Positions 9,944-18,245 of a stretch of 46,517 nt of DNA are shown in pieces; within the stretch, counting starts at the first letter, position 1; each line of letters starts with the position of its first letter. Made by a program: the position numbers and the translations under genes. The DNA is taken from positions 1 to 46,517 of the forward strand of contig DTTX01000037.1 of NCBI GenBank assembly GCA_012964435.1. The letters are read 5' to 3'. Source of the stretch: Mesonia sp. GTDB lineage: Bacteria; Bacteroidota; Bacteroidia; Flavobacteriales; Flavobacteriaceae. A model generated the notes under the pieces. It had not been told where the DNA came from, made no database searches, and saw only the letters and a program-made list of their open reading frames with translations.

Positions 9944-10573
9944 TTACTTCCTTCCAAAATCTGCAGGAATTTCTCCCCACTCTTTGGTGTTCCATTTTAA
10001 AATGGGGTTGGAGTAGCTGTTGTTATGCAACCAAGCTTCTGCTCTTTTAATAAGTTGAAATAAATCTGTATTTTTTGCATTGGGTTGTAGTTTGGTGTTG
10101 CAACGTTTCTTTTTTACCCAACCAATGGCAATTTTAGAGTCTGAATAAATAGGTAAGTTGCTTTTTTTCTGCTGAAGAAAAGCCAGACCGTGTACGAGTG
10201 CTAAAAATTCACCTATATTATTGGTACCTTCTTGAAAAGGCCCTTGTTTAAATATTTCTTTACCGGTTTTGGTATAAACGCCACGGTATTCCATCTTACC
10301 GGGATTTCCGCTAGAAGCTGCATCGACGTTGATGGAGTCGAAATTAACTTCTTTTGCTCTTTTTTCAAGCTGAAATAAAGGAACACCATTTTGATTATTC
10401 TCTTTGTATTCAAAAAATGAAACTTTAAAAGCTTCTTCTGCTTCAGCTAAACTTTTAAACGATTTGTATTGCGCTCCTTTAAAACCGGCGACCGCTTTTT
10501 TACAAGCATCCCAAGAAGTGAAAATTCCGGTTTTGTTACCTTTCCAGACAACGTAGTACTTTTTTTTCGCCAT
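9944..10573 (-). CDS. rnhA: Ribonuclease H with N-terminal viroplasmin-type RNA-binding domain
   Basis: A 209-residue enzyme that cuts RNA in RNA-DNA hybrids. Residues 1-50 are a caulimovirus-viroplasmin-like domain (YYVVWKGNKTGIFTSWDAC ... YKSF), the same fold that binds hybrids in eukaryotic RNase H1. Residues about 75-209 are the RNase H domain: NVDAASSGNPG holds the first aspartate, NNIGEFLALVHGL the glutamate, IYSDSKIAIGWV the second aspartate, and PADFGRK the last. All four catalytic acids therefore appear present. Its start overlaps the purN stop by one base (TAATG), so the two are translated together. The link with purine synthesis is probably positional only. Confidence 0.93.
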   Translation of the reverse strand: MAKKKYYVVWKGNKTGIFTSWDACKKAVAGFKGAQYKSFKSLAEAEEAFKVSFFEYKENNQNGVPLFQLEKRAKEVNFDSINVDAASSGNPGKMEYRGVYTKTGKEIFKQGPFQEGTNNIGEFLALVHGLAFLQQKKSNLPIYSDSKIAIGWVKKKRCNTKLQPNAKNTDLFQLIKRAEAWLHNNSYSNPILKWNTKEWGEIPADFGRK

Positions 10574-11163
10574 TAAGCTTTTTTCGATAGAAGTTGATCA
10601 ATCACTTTAGGAAAATGCTCGTGCTCTAATTGCTGAATTTTTTTCTTCAGCGTCTCCATAGAATCACCTGGAGTTAGTTGGGTTTCAAATTGAGCGATCA
10701 CTTCACCTTCATCATATTTTTCATTTACATAATGTATGGTTATTCCAGATTCAGTCTCTTTATTTTCTAAAACCGCTTGGTGTACGTGATTGCCATACAT
10801 TCCTTTTCCACCATATTTAGGAAGTAGAGCAGGGTGAATATTGATGATCTTATTTTCGAATTCGTTAATAATTTCTGTTGGTATCATCCATAAAAAGCCG
10901 GCTAAAACAATTAGATCGGGTTCTGCATCTTTTAACACATGTAAAACTTCATTGGTATCATAAAACGCAGTTCTATCAAAATGCAATGCGCTAATTTCAT
11001 TTTCATGAGCGGTTTTTAAAACGTTTGCTCGAATATTATTAGAGAGTATGTGCGCGATTTTTACATCGTTTCTATCTTGAAAATATTCGATAATCTTCTT
11101 AGCATTAGAGCCTTGCCCTGAAGCGAATATGATAATTTTCTTAGTGTAATTTGCAGAGTTCAT
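10573..11163 (-). CDS. purN: Phosphoribosylglycinamide formyltransferase
   Basis: A 196-residue cytoplasmic enzyme that transfers a formyl group from 10-formyl-THF to GAR, the third step of purine synthesis. Catalytic residues are N108 and H110 in INIHPALLPKYGG, and D151 in EKYDEGEVIA. The phosphate-binding loop is FASGQGSNA at 13-21. Length is normal for PurN. It is the first gene of the minus-strand run purN-rnhA-pfkB-purF and lies back to back with acpP, 157 bases apart. Confidence 0.95.
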   Translation of the reverse strand: MNSANYTKKIIIFASGQGSNAKKIIEYFQDRNDVKIAHILSNNIRANVLKTAHENEISALHFDRTAFYDTNEVLHVLKDAEPDLIVLAGFLWMIPTEIINEFENKIINIHPALLPKYGGKGMYGNHVHQAVLENKETESGITIHYVNEKYDEGEVIAQFETQLTPGDSMETLKKKIQQLEHEHFPKVIDQLLSKKA

Positions 11164-11260
11164 AGCTTAAAGCTGCATTTTTTTAGAAATTATTAAAGTA
11201 TAAAAATAGTTACTTACTTTAAAAATATGTAAATTGAGGCCACATTTTTTAAACTAAAAC

Positions 11261-11289
11261 TTGTTTTAAGGCAAAGTTTTTTATTTTTG
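11261..11289 (+). promoter_or_regulatory. Bacteroidota-type promoter of acpP-fabF-rnc
   Basis: TTG at 11261-11263 is followed after 18 bases by TATTTTTG at 11282-11289, an exact TAnnTTTG match. It lies 31 bases before the acpP ATG. A strong promoter fits an acyl carrier protein gene. Confidence 0.72.
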
Positions 11290-11320
11290 CCACTTATTAA
11301 AAATCTAAAAAGATAAAATT

Positions 11321-11557
11321 ATGTCAGACATTGCATCAAGAGTAAAAGCAATAATCGTTGATAAATTAGGAGTTGACGAGAACGAAGTTGTAAACGACGC
11401 AAGCTTCACTAACGATTTAGGTGCGGATTCTTTAGATACCGTAGAATTAATTATGGAATTCGAAAAAGAATTCGATATTCAAATTCCAGACGACCAAGCA
11501 GAGAACATTGCAACTGTAGGTCAAGCGATTTCTTACATCGAAGAAGCAAAAAAATAA
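11321..11557 (+). CDS. acpP: Acyl carrier protein
   Basis: A 78-residue acidic carrier for type II fatty-acid synthesis. S37 in [12 protein letters not shown] is the site that receives 4'-phosphopantetheine. The four-helix pattern and length are those of AcpP. fabF follows after 13 bases, the usual acpP-fabF pairing. The gene has a good Bacteroidota promoter (11261-11289). Confidence 0.97.
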   Translation: MSDIASRVKAIIVDKLGVDENEVVNDASFTNDLGADSLDTVELIMEFEKEFDIQIPDDQAENIATVGQAISYIEEAKK

Positions 11558-11570
11558 GTAAACCATACGT

Positions 11571-12824
11571 ATGGAGTTAAAGCGAGTAGTAGTAACAGGG
11601 CTAGGTGCCTTAACACCTATAGGTAACAATATTCAAGAATATTGGGATGCTTTGGTGAGCGGGAAAAGCGGTAGTGCGCCTATTACCTATTTCGATACTG
11701 AAAAATTTAAAACCAAGTTTGCTTGCGAGATCAAAAACTTCGACTTTAATGAATATTTTGGCCGCAAAGAAATTCGTAGGCTCGATAGATTTGCACAATA
11801 CGCATTAGTAGCTTCAGATGAAGCTATTGCAGATTCTGGCATCGATCTAGAAACTGTAGATAAATATCGTGTAGGTGTGATTTGGGGAGCCGGGATTGGT
11901 GGTTTAGAAACTTTCCAAGAAGAGGTGAAAAATTTCGCTAACGGTGATGGTACACCTCGTTTTAATCCATTTTTTATCCCAAAAATGATAGCCGATATTG
12001 CTCCTGGTAATATTTCTATCAAACACGGGTTTATGGGACCAAATTATACTACTGTATCTGCTTGTGCCTCTTCTGCAAATGCTTTGATCGATGCCTTAAA
12101 TTACATTCGTTTAGGATATAGCGATGTAATTGTTACCGGCGGAAGCGAAGCAGCAGTAACACAAGCAGGTATGGGTGGTTTTAATGCAATGCACGCATTA
12201 TCTACAAGAAACGACGATCCGGAAAAAGCTTCTAGACCTTTTGATGCAAATCGAGACGGTTTTGTTTTAGGTGAAGGAGGCGGAGCGTTAATTCTTGAAG
12301 AATACGAGCACGCAAAAGCACGAGGAGCTAAAATTTATGCAGAAGTTTTAGGAGGCGGAATGTCTTCTGATGCTTACCATATGACGGCTCCGCATCCCGA
12401 TGGTACAGGAGTAGTTGCCGTAATGGAGAACTGTTTACGTAATGCAGGCTTAAAGCCGGAAGACGTAGACGCTATCAATACGCACGGTACTTCAACCCCA
12501 TTAGGAGATGTTGCAGAACTTAAAGCCATTTCTAAAGTTTTTGGAGACCACGCAAAAACCATCAATATTAATTCAACCAAATCAATGACCGGTCACCTTT
12601 TAGGAGCTGCCGGAGCTATTGAAGCTATTGCCTCTATCTTAGCGATGAAGCATAGTTTGGTACCGCCAACCATTAATCATGAGACGGCAGATGAGAATAT
12701 TGATGCTGAGTTAAATTTAACTTTAAATAAAGCGCAAGAAAGAGAAGTGAACGTAGCTATGAGTAATACTTTTGGTTTCGGAGGTCATAATGCATGTGTT
12801 TTATTCAAAAAAATAGCAGAGTAA
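11571..12824 (+). CDS. fabF: Beta-ketoacyl-ACP synthase II
   Basis: A 417-residue condensing enzyme that extends acyl-ACP with malonyl-ACP. The nucleophile is C165 in VSACASSANA. The two active-site histidines lie in NTHGTSTPLGD and STKSMTGHLLGAAG, and the phenylalanine gate in NTFGFGGHN near the C-terminus. Length is typical for FabF (about 415). It is 13 bases after acpP and 7 bases before rnc, so all three are probably one transcript. Confidence 0.97.
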   Translation: MELKRVVVTGLGALTPIGNNIQEYWDALVSGKSGSAPITYFDTEKFKTKFACEIKNFDFNEYFGRKEIRRLDRFAQYALVASDEAIADSGIDLETVDKYRVGVIWGAGIGGLETFQEEVKNFANGDGTPRFNPFFIPKMIADIAPGNISIKHGFMGPNYTTVSACASSANALIDALNYIRLGYSDVIVTGGSEAAVTQAGMGGFNAMHALSTRNDDPEKASRPFDANRDGFVLGEGGGALILEEYEHAKARGAKIYAEVLGGGMSSDAYHMTAPHPDGTGVVAVMENCLRNAGLKPEDVDAINTHGTSTPLGDVAELKAISKVFGDHAKTININSTKSMTGHLLGAAGAIEAIASILAMKHSLVPPTINHETADENIDAELNLTLNKAQEREVNVAMSNTFGFGGHNACVLFKKIAE

Positions 12825-12831
12825 GCGTTTA

Positions 12832-13569
12832 ATGAACGTTATTCGCAACATATTAAGTTCCCGTTCTGGTAAGGACGGGAATTTTTTTGATGCTATCCAA
12901 AACATCATCGGTTTTAGACCAAAGGTTATAAAACACTATAAGCGTGCTTTTATACATCGTTCTCTAAACAAAAAAGATTCTTTAGGTAACGATCTTAATT
13001 ATGAGCGTTTAGAATTTTTAGGAGATGCGATGTTAAGTTCAATAGTCGCTGCCTATCTTTATAACGAAGTTCCCGGTGGTGATGAAGGCTATTTAACCAA
13101 GATGAGGTCGAAAGTAGTAAGCCGTAAACATTTAAATGAGTTAGGTAGAGATTTAGGACTTATTAAGTTTGTTGAAACTAACGTTCCTAAAGATCATTTT
13201 GGGCAGAACATTCACGGAAACCTATTTGAAGCTTTAGTTGGGGCCATATATTTAGATAGAGGTTACAAGTATTGCGAAAAGTTTATCTACCAACGAGTAA
13301 TAGATCCTTATGTAGATATTGAACAATTAGAGGGAAAAGTAATTAGTTACAAAAGCCTTTTAATTGAATGGTGCCAAAAACAAAAACATAAGTTCAACTA
13401 CGAGGTTTATGAAGATACCGGTAAAGATGAACTTAAACACTTTGCGGTAAAACTTTGGATCGATGCTAAAGTTGTAGCAAAAGCCCGAGCAACTTCAAAA
13501 AAGAAAGCAGAAGAAAAAGCATCAAAACGTGCTTATTATGCATTTCAGAATAAAATAAGTCCAAAATAG
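12832..13569 (+). CDS. rnc: Ribonuclease III
   Basis: A 245-residue double-strand RNA endonuclease for rRNA and mRNA processing. The signature NYERLEFLGDA is at 56-66, with catalytic E61 and D65; the second acidic pair lies in GNLFEALVGAIYLDRG. A double-strand RNA-binding domain fills residues about 170-240 (SYKSLLIEWCQKQKHKFNYEV ... AKARATSKKKAEEKAS). It is translated 7 bases after fabF. The acpP-fabF-rnc order is conserved in the phylum. Confidence 0.96.
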   Translation: MNVIRNILSSRSGKDGNFFDAIQNIIGFRPKVIKHYKRAFIHRSLNKKDSLGNDLNYERLEFLGDAMLSSIVAAYLYNEVPGGDEGYLTKMRSKVVSRKHLNELGRDLGLIKFVETNVPKDHFGQNIHGNLFEALVGAIYLDRGYKYCEKFIYQRVIDPYVDIEQLEGKVISYKSLLIEWCQKQKHKFNYEVYEDTGKDELKHFAVKLWIDAKVVAKARATSKKKAEEKASKRAYYAFQNKISPK

Positions 13570-13653
13570 ATAGGGAGAAGTTTTAAACTTCAAGATTATT
13601 TAACTTTATCCCCTACTAAAAGTTGCAACTTTGTTATAATTTTATAAATTGAT

Positions 13654-14142
13654 ATGCGTATGGCTATAAATAAACTTGTGCTTGATGATTTAGTAGAAGA
13701 AGATTTTAGCTTAATTGCCATACATTGTTCTGCAGAAGTTTATCGAATAGTTTTTTATTTGAATAGGCTTTTAGGGCTCAGTTTAAAAAGAGAACCTCAA
13801 GATGTAGACTATAACTATCCTGAAGGTTTAGCTTTTTATGAATTATATAAATACTATAACCAATTAGAAGGTTGTAATTACTATGTAGTTTCAAATAAAT
13901 ATAAAATAAAAGCAAATCATCTACAGAGTAATGGTTTTCTTTTTGAAGAAGAAACAAAAAGAGTAGCTAACTTATTACCGGAATATAAAAATGTAGATTG
14001 TTTTTTAAAAATAGAAAATAACAGCGATTTTGTAAATATAAGAAAGCTGTTATCACAAATTAACCAAATAAACCAAATAGTAACCGCATATCAAATTGAG
14101 GTTACCCAAATCAAATCAATAGAAAATTTAATTTTTAGCTAA
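13654..14142 (+). CDS. IPExxxVDY family protein (variant motif)
   Basis: A 162-residue protein of the uncharacterised family named after a C-terminal IPExxxVDY motif, known mainly from Bacteroidota and typically placed next to pyk. Here the motif is altered: residues 108-116 read LPEYKNVDC, followed by FLKI. No signal peptide or membrane helix is visible. The protein is rich in Tyr, Asn and Leu. A second ATG lies two codons in (13660), so the start is uncertain by two residues. Its stop overlaps the pyk ATG by one base (TAATG), showing tight coupling to pyruvate kinase. The family has no known function that I can state. Confidence 0.85.
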   Translation: MRMAINKLVLDDLVEEDFSLIAIHCSAEVYRIVFYLNRLLGLSLKREPQDVDYNYPEGLAFYELYKYYNQLEGCNYYVVSNKYKIKANHLQSNGFLFEEETKRVANLLPEYKNVDCFLKIENNSDFVNIRKLLSQINQINQIVTAYQIEVTQIKSIENLIFS

Positions 14143-15572
14143 TGCATAAATCAAAGAACACCAAGATTGTAGCAACTTTAGGCCCTGCTACGAGCTCTAA
14201 GAAAGTTTTAAAAGCGATGTTAGAGAGTGGGGTAAACATTTTTAGAATCAATTTTTCCCACGCCAATTATAAAGATGTAGAAGAGCGCATACAAATGATT
14301 AGGGAGCTTAATGAAAAATACGGTTACAATGCCGGTATTTTAGCAGATTTACAAGGTCCTAAACTTCGAGTTGGTGTGATGAAGGAAGAAGTAATCGTAT
14401 CGAAAGGAGATATCATCACTTTTGCTACCGGAAAAGAATTTCAAGGTACTGCCGAGCGTGTTTATATGAACTACGAGAGCTTCCCTAGAGATGTTAAAGC
14501 TAAAGAACGAATCTTATTAGACGATGGTAAACTTATTTTTGAAGTAGTAAAAACCAACGGAAAGAATGAAGTAGAAGCCAAAGTAATCCAGGGTGGACCT
14601 TTACGTTCTAGAAAAGGAGTTAACCTGCCAAATACCGACATTTCTTTACCGGCATTAACCGAGAAAGATGTGAAAGATGCAGAGTTTGCAGTAAAGAAAC
14701 AAGTAGACTGGATGGCTCTTTCATTTGTGCGTCACGCGCAAGACATTAAAAAGCTTCAAGACTTGATCAACAAGCACGGTGATTATAAGATCCCGATCGT
14801 TGCAAAGATCGAAAAGCCGGAAGGTGTTAAAAATATCGATGAGATCGTGCAAGCTTGTGATGGTTTAATGGTAGCACGTGGAGATTTAGGTGTAGAGATT
14901 CCTGCAAACGAAGTACCATTAATTCAGAAAGAATTAGTACTTAAAGCGAAGAAAGCACGTATTCCGGTAATTATCGCTACACAAATGATGGAAACGATGA
15001 TCTCTAGCCTTACACCAACCAGAGCAGAAGTAAACGACGTTGCTAACTCTGTGATGGATGGTGCCGATGCGGTAATGCTAAGTGGTGAAACTTCTGTAGG
15101 TAAATATCCGGTAGAGGTAATCCAGAAAATGTCTGAAATTATTAGAAGCGTAGAGCACTCAAAACTAATTACCGTACCTCACGACCCACCACATATTAAA
15201 ACCAAAAGATACATTACCAAATCGGTATGTTATCACGCGGCTTTAATGGCAAATGAGATCGACGCAAAAGCAATTTGTACGTTAACCAATAGTGGTTACA
15301 CAGCGTTCCAAATTTCAGCTTGGCGACCAGATGCGAAAATTTTAGCTTTCACTTCTAACAAAAGAATTTTAACACAGTTAAGCTTGCTTTGGGGAGTTAA
15401 CGCTTACTATTACGATAAATTTGTGAGTACAGACGATACGGTAGAAGATGTCAACCAAATCGCAAAAGATAAAAAAGTAGTGAAAAAAGGAGATTTCGTG
15501 GTGAACCTTGCTGCGATGCCAATTGGTAATAAAGGTATGGTGAACACTTTACGTGTTTCAGAAATCGAATAA
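14142..15572 (+). CDS. pyk: Pyruvate kinase
   Basis: A 476-residue glycolytic enzyme that makes ATP and pyruvate from phosphoenolpyruvate and ADP. It begins HKSKNTKIVATLGPATSS, followed by INIFRINFSHANY-like sequence (residues about 29-41), IVAKIEKPEGV with the active-site lysine, and MVARGDLGVEIP with the metal-binding acid. The C-terminal regulatory domain is complete, so the length is full. It is coupled by a one-base overlap to the IPExxxVDY gene, which may make that protein a partner or regulator; this is inference from position. A hairpin-rich gap follows. Confidence 0.97.
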   Translation: MHKSKNTKIVATLGPATSSKKVLKAMLESGVNIFRINFSHANYKDVEERIQMIRELNEKYGYNAGILADLQGPKLRVGVMKEEVIVSKGDIITFATGKEFQGTAERVYMNYESFPRDVKAKERILLDDGKLIFEVVKTNGKNEVEAKVIQGGPLRSRKGVNLPNTDISLPALTEKDVKDAEFAVKKQVDWMALSFVRHAQDIKKLQDLINKHGDYKIPIVAKIEKPEGVKNIDEIVQACDGLMVARGDLGVEIPANEVPLIQKELVLKAKKARIPVIIATQMMETMISSLTPTRAEVNDVANSVMDGADAVMLSGETSVGKYPVEVIQKMSEIIRSVEHSKLITVPHDPPHIKTKRYITKSVCYHAALMANEIDAKAICTLTNSGYTAFQISAWRPDAKILAFTSNKRILTQLSLLWGVNAYYYDKFVSTDDTVEDVNQIAKDKKVVKKGDFVVNLAAMPIGNKGMVNTLRVSEIE

Positions 15573-15599
15573 TACAAGAGCACATATAATTTTGGCGTT

Positions 15600-15625
15600 G
15601 CGGGTTGCTTGAAAAAGCAACCCGC
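15600..15625 (+). terminator. GC-rich hairpin after pyk (attenuator, terminator or repeat)
   Basis: A perfect 11-bp stem GCGGGTTGCTT / AAGCAACCCGC closes a GAAA tetraloop, a very stable combination in RNA. It lies 27 bases after the pyk stop but has no T run behind it, so it is not a textbook terminator. It could protect the pyk mRNA 3' end or be a dispersed repeat. Confidence 0.5.
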
Positions 15626-15644
15626 CGTGCTTTCAAGACTCGCT

Positions 15645-15678
15645 TTTCTAAATTTTTGTTAGCACAAAATTTAGAAAG
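15645..15678. terminator. Second hairpin after pyk, AT-rich
   Basis: TTTCTAAATTTTTGT pairs with ACAAAATTTAGAAA across a TAGC loop, with one bulged T in a 14-bp stem. There is no T tail on the plus strand. It may end pyk transcription together with the hairpin before it. Confidence 0.4.
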
Positions 15679-15878
15679 AGCTCAAACAAATCCTTTAATC
15701 ACTAACGCATTCATGAACTCCCATGAATTAAAATGATTTGAGTAATCTCTACTATATGTATTCAATTCAAAAGGATTATTTGAAACTTGGTAAATTCATT
15801 ACTTTATTTAAATAATAAAATTCATTTATTTTTCAAAAATTATATACTTTAAGCACTTAATAGAATAGATTTCTAATA

Positions 15879-16364
15879 ATGCAAAAGAGAATTATATCAA
15901 CTTATCTATTACAGGTTTTAATTTGGATGCTCATTTATATTCCAGTTTTCTATTTCCTGTCTGATAATAGTTTTATAAAATCGGTAATACAATCATTAAT
16001 TGTTGCTGTTTTATTTTTTGCAGGATTGCCATTGGTTTATAAACTCATATTACGATTTAAAAAACCGAATGTTTATCAGCTTCAAGAAGATGAGACGGTT
16101 TATGTAGATGAAGAAGTTCATATGTTCGTGAATACCTATTTAGAAAAGATTCAATTACAAGTCACTAACCAAAACCTAATTTGGACGTACAGCAATCAGA
16201 GTAAAGTGAAAGCTTTAGATGATCTAAACAATGTGCGCGTTAAAAAAGACTTTATCACGTTTCATTTTAAACATCAAAAACTAGGCTTCTTTACAGAAAA
16301 CGCACAAGCTATTTTAGATACTTTAGAAACAGAGCGTCAAAACTCAAACTTAAGCTGTACGTAA
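15879..16364 (+). CDS. Hypothetical two-helix membrane protein
   Basis: A 161-residue protein that I do not recognise. Residues about 5-27 (YLLQVLIWMLIYIPVFYFL) and about 32-54 (SVIQSLIVAVLFFAGLPLVYKLIL) are membrane helices. Residues 60-161 are a soluble part with alternating strands and a final helix (ENAQAILDTLE); this pattern is reminiscent of small PH-like membrane-associated domains but is not proof of one. Its last 28 bases overlap the end of dinB on the other strand. The start is the first ATG after a long non-coding gap. Confidence 0.75.
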   Translation: MQKRIISTYLLQVLIWMLIYIPVFYFLSDNSFIKSVIQSLIVAVLFFAGLPLVYKLILRFKKPNVYQLQEDETVYVDEEVHMFVNTYLEKIQLQVTNQNLIWTYSNQSKVKALDDLNNVRVKKDFITFHFKHQKLGFFTENAQAILDTLETERQNSNLSCT

Positions 16365-17431
16365 ACTTCTTTTTCATCTATATTGGGTTTCTCTTTTTTA
16401 TCGGTGTTGAGGTTCGATAGAGAAATTCCTAATAAACGTACCGAGTCTTTCATTCGTTCTTGGTATAACAGCTCTTTAGCAACCTCGAGAATCAATTCTT
16501 TGGTAGAGATGTAATACGAGATCGTTTTACTTCGAGTTTGTAGCGTAAAATCGCTATATTTTATTTTTAAGGTCACGGTTTTTCCGGCAACTTTACTTTT
16601 TGCCAAACGTCGTTCGATCTCTTCAGCAATATGTTCTAAACGTTCGAGCATAAAAATTTCAGAAGTAATATTTTCAGAAAAGGTACGCTCGGCACCCAAA
16701 GATTTTCGAATGCGATTTGGTTTTACTTCACTTAAATGAATCCCACGAACTACGTTGTAGTAATACGGTCCGCTTTTTCCGAATTTCTCTGCTAAAAACT
16801 CTTCCGATTTTGCTTTTAGATCTTTTCCGGTAAAGATTCCTAGCTGATACATTTTTTCAGCAGTTACCTTTCCCACACCATGAAATTTTCTAATTTCAAG
16901 ATTCTCTAAAAATTCTTCCACCTCGTCGGGCATCACCGTTTTTTGTCCGTTCGGTTTGTTGTAATCGCTTGCAATTTTAGCCACGAATTTATTGATCGAA
17001 ATTCCTGCGGAAGCATTTAAACCGGTCTTTTCTTTGATCTTAGCTCGAATTTCTTTTGCGATCAAGGTTGCGCTGGGATTTCCTTTTTTATTCTCGGTGA
17101 CATCTAAATAAGCTTCATCTAACGAAAGGGGTTCGACCAAGTCGGTATATTCAAAAAATATACGTCGAATACGTTGCGAAAGTTCCCTGTAGCGATCAAA
17201 ATTAGATTTTACAAAAATTAGATGCGGACAAATTTTCTTGGCTATCGAACCACTCATCGCACTTCTTACGCCAAATTTTCTGGCTTCATAACTTGCCGCA
17301 CTTACCACACCACGCTTCGAGCCGCCACCAACAGCAATCGCTTTTCCGCGCAAATCGGGATTGTCCAATTGCTCAACAGACGCATAAAAAGCATCCATAT
17401 CGATATGTATAATTTTGCGTTGCGGCTTCAC
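16337..17431 (-). CDS. dinB: DNA polymerase IV (Y-family translesion polymerase)
   Basis: A 364-residue error-prone polymerase that bypasses DNA damage. D11 in HIDMDAFYASVE and D105-E106 in SLDEAYLDV are the catalytic metal ligands, and Y16 is the likely steric gate. The little-finger domain is complete. The last residues QLKFEF resemble a beta-clamp-binding motif. The start is a GTG: the first in-frame ATG would remove strand 1 and catalytic D11, so GTG at 17429-17431 is the sound choice. It converges with, and overlaps by 28 bases, the membrane-protein gene at 15879, and diverges from the gene at 17485. I see no obvious LexA box. Confidence 0.94.
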   Translation of the reverse strand: MKPQRKIIHIDMDAFYASVEQLDNPDLRGKAIAVGGGSKRGVVSAASYEARKFGVRSAMSGSIAKKICPHLIFVKSNFDRYRELSQRIRRIFFEYTDLVEPLSLDEAYLDVTENKKGNPSATLIAKEIRAKIKEKTGLNASAGISINKFVAKIASDYNKPNGQKTVMPDEVEEFLENLEIRKFHGVGKVTAEKMYQLGIFTGKDLKAKSEEFLAEKFGKSGPYYYNVVRGIHLSEVKPNRIRKSLGAERTFSENITSEIFMLERLEHIAEEIERRLAKSKVAGKTVTLKIKYSDFTLQTRSKTISYYISTKELILEVAKELLYQERMKDSVRLLGISLSNLNTDKKEKPNIDEKEVYVQLKFEF

Positions 17432-17484
17432 AATACAAAGTTAACGATTCTTCTTATTCGCGCTGTATTTTATAATTTCCTGTT

Positions 17485-18153
17485 ATGAAAACGAAAACTG
17501 CAATTTTACTTGGCGCTACCGGATTAACAGGTAATTTATTGCTTCAGCAATTACTAAAAGATGATGATTTTCAAAAGATCATTCTCTTTTCCAGAAGTAG
17601 CGTGAAACTTCAACATCCAAAATTAGAAGAACATCATATCGATTTATTTCAACTTGAAAACTATAAAGATCAATTTCATGCCGATGTAGTTTTTTGTAGT
17701 ATTGGTTCAACTCAAAAGAAAACTCCAGATAACGAAGCTTACAGAAAAGTAGATTTTGGTATCCCGGTGACTGCCGCAAAACTAGCCAAGCAAAACAACA
17801 TCCCGAAAATGATCGTTGTCTCTACAATTGGAGCCGATAAGAACAGCCGATTTTTCTACAACAAGACCAAAGGTGAAATGGAAGAAGCGGTTTTAGCAGA
17901 AGAAATTGCGGAAACTTATATTTTACGTCCGTCGTTAATTGATGGTAATCGAGAAGAAAGTCGCCCTTTCGAATTAGCGTGGAAAAAAGTAATGCGATTC
18001 ACCAATTTTTTAATGATCGGTCCGTTGAAAAAATACCGATCCATCCAAGCAGAAACTATTGCAAAAGCAATGCAGTTTTTGAGTAAAAAGAATTATCCTA
18101 AAAGTATTATTGAGTCTGAAGAAATTAAAGAAATTGTTAGAGGTGTAAATTAA
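17485..18153 (+). CDS. NAD(P)-binding atypical SDR (TIP30/HTATIP2-like)
   Basis: A 222-residue Rossmann-fold protein. The N-terminal dinucleotide loop GATGLTGNLLLQQL at 9-22 and the CSIGSTQKK ... STIGAD patterns match the atypical SDR group that includes TIP30 and related NmrA-like proteins. The classical YxxxK dyad is only partly kept (FFYNKTKGEME near 125-135). The substrate is unknown; a reductase or a redox sensor role would both fit. It lies 53 bases from the divergent dinB start. Confidence 0.85.
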   Translation: MKTKTAILLGATGLTGNLLLQQLLKDDDFQKIILFSRSSVKLQHPKLEEHHIDLFQLENYKDQFHADVVFCSIGSTQKKTPDNEAYRKVDFGIPVTAAKLAKQNNIPKMIVVSTIGADKNSRFFYNKTKGEMEEAVLAEEIAETYILRPSLIDGNREESRPFELAWKKVMRFTNFLMIGPLKKYRSIQAETIAKAMQFLSKKNYPKSIIESEEIKEIVRGVN

Positions 18154-18193
18154 ATTTTAGATCTAGTTTAACATATTCATTTTATAAATCAGG

Positions 18194-18214
18194 TACATTT
18201 GTATCGTTAACGAT
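18194..18214 (+). promoter_or_regulatory. ohr promoter -7 element with adjoining palindromic operator
   Basis: TACATTTG (18194-18201) matches the Bacteroidota -7 element. Two bases after it ATCGTTAACGAT (18203-18214), a perfect 12-base palindrome, covers the expected transcription start, 31 bases before the ohr ATG. A dimeric MarR-type repressor bound there would block initiation. The neighbouring OhrR is the obvious candidate. The -33 region is weak (TTAAC in place of TTG). Confidence 0.6.
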
Positions 18215-18245
18215 TTAATCGTAAAAGATTTTAAAATAATAAATT

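Larger units (their letters stand above)
15573..15878. other. 306-base non-coding gap with two hairpins
   Basis: I see no convincing gene here. It holds a GC-rich perfect hairpin at 15600-15625 and a second AT-rich hairpin at about 15645-15678. The rest (15690-15878) is plain AT-rich sequence leading to the next gene. Confidence 0.7.

Noticed and set aside
15451-15636. Minus-strand frame across the end of pyk
   Set aside because: It overlaps the conserved pyk C-terminus, has no family resemblance and covers the hairpin.
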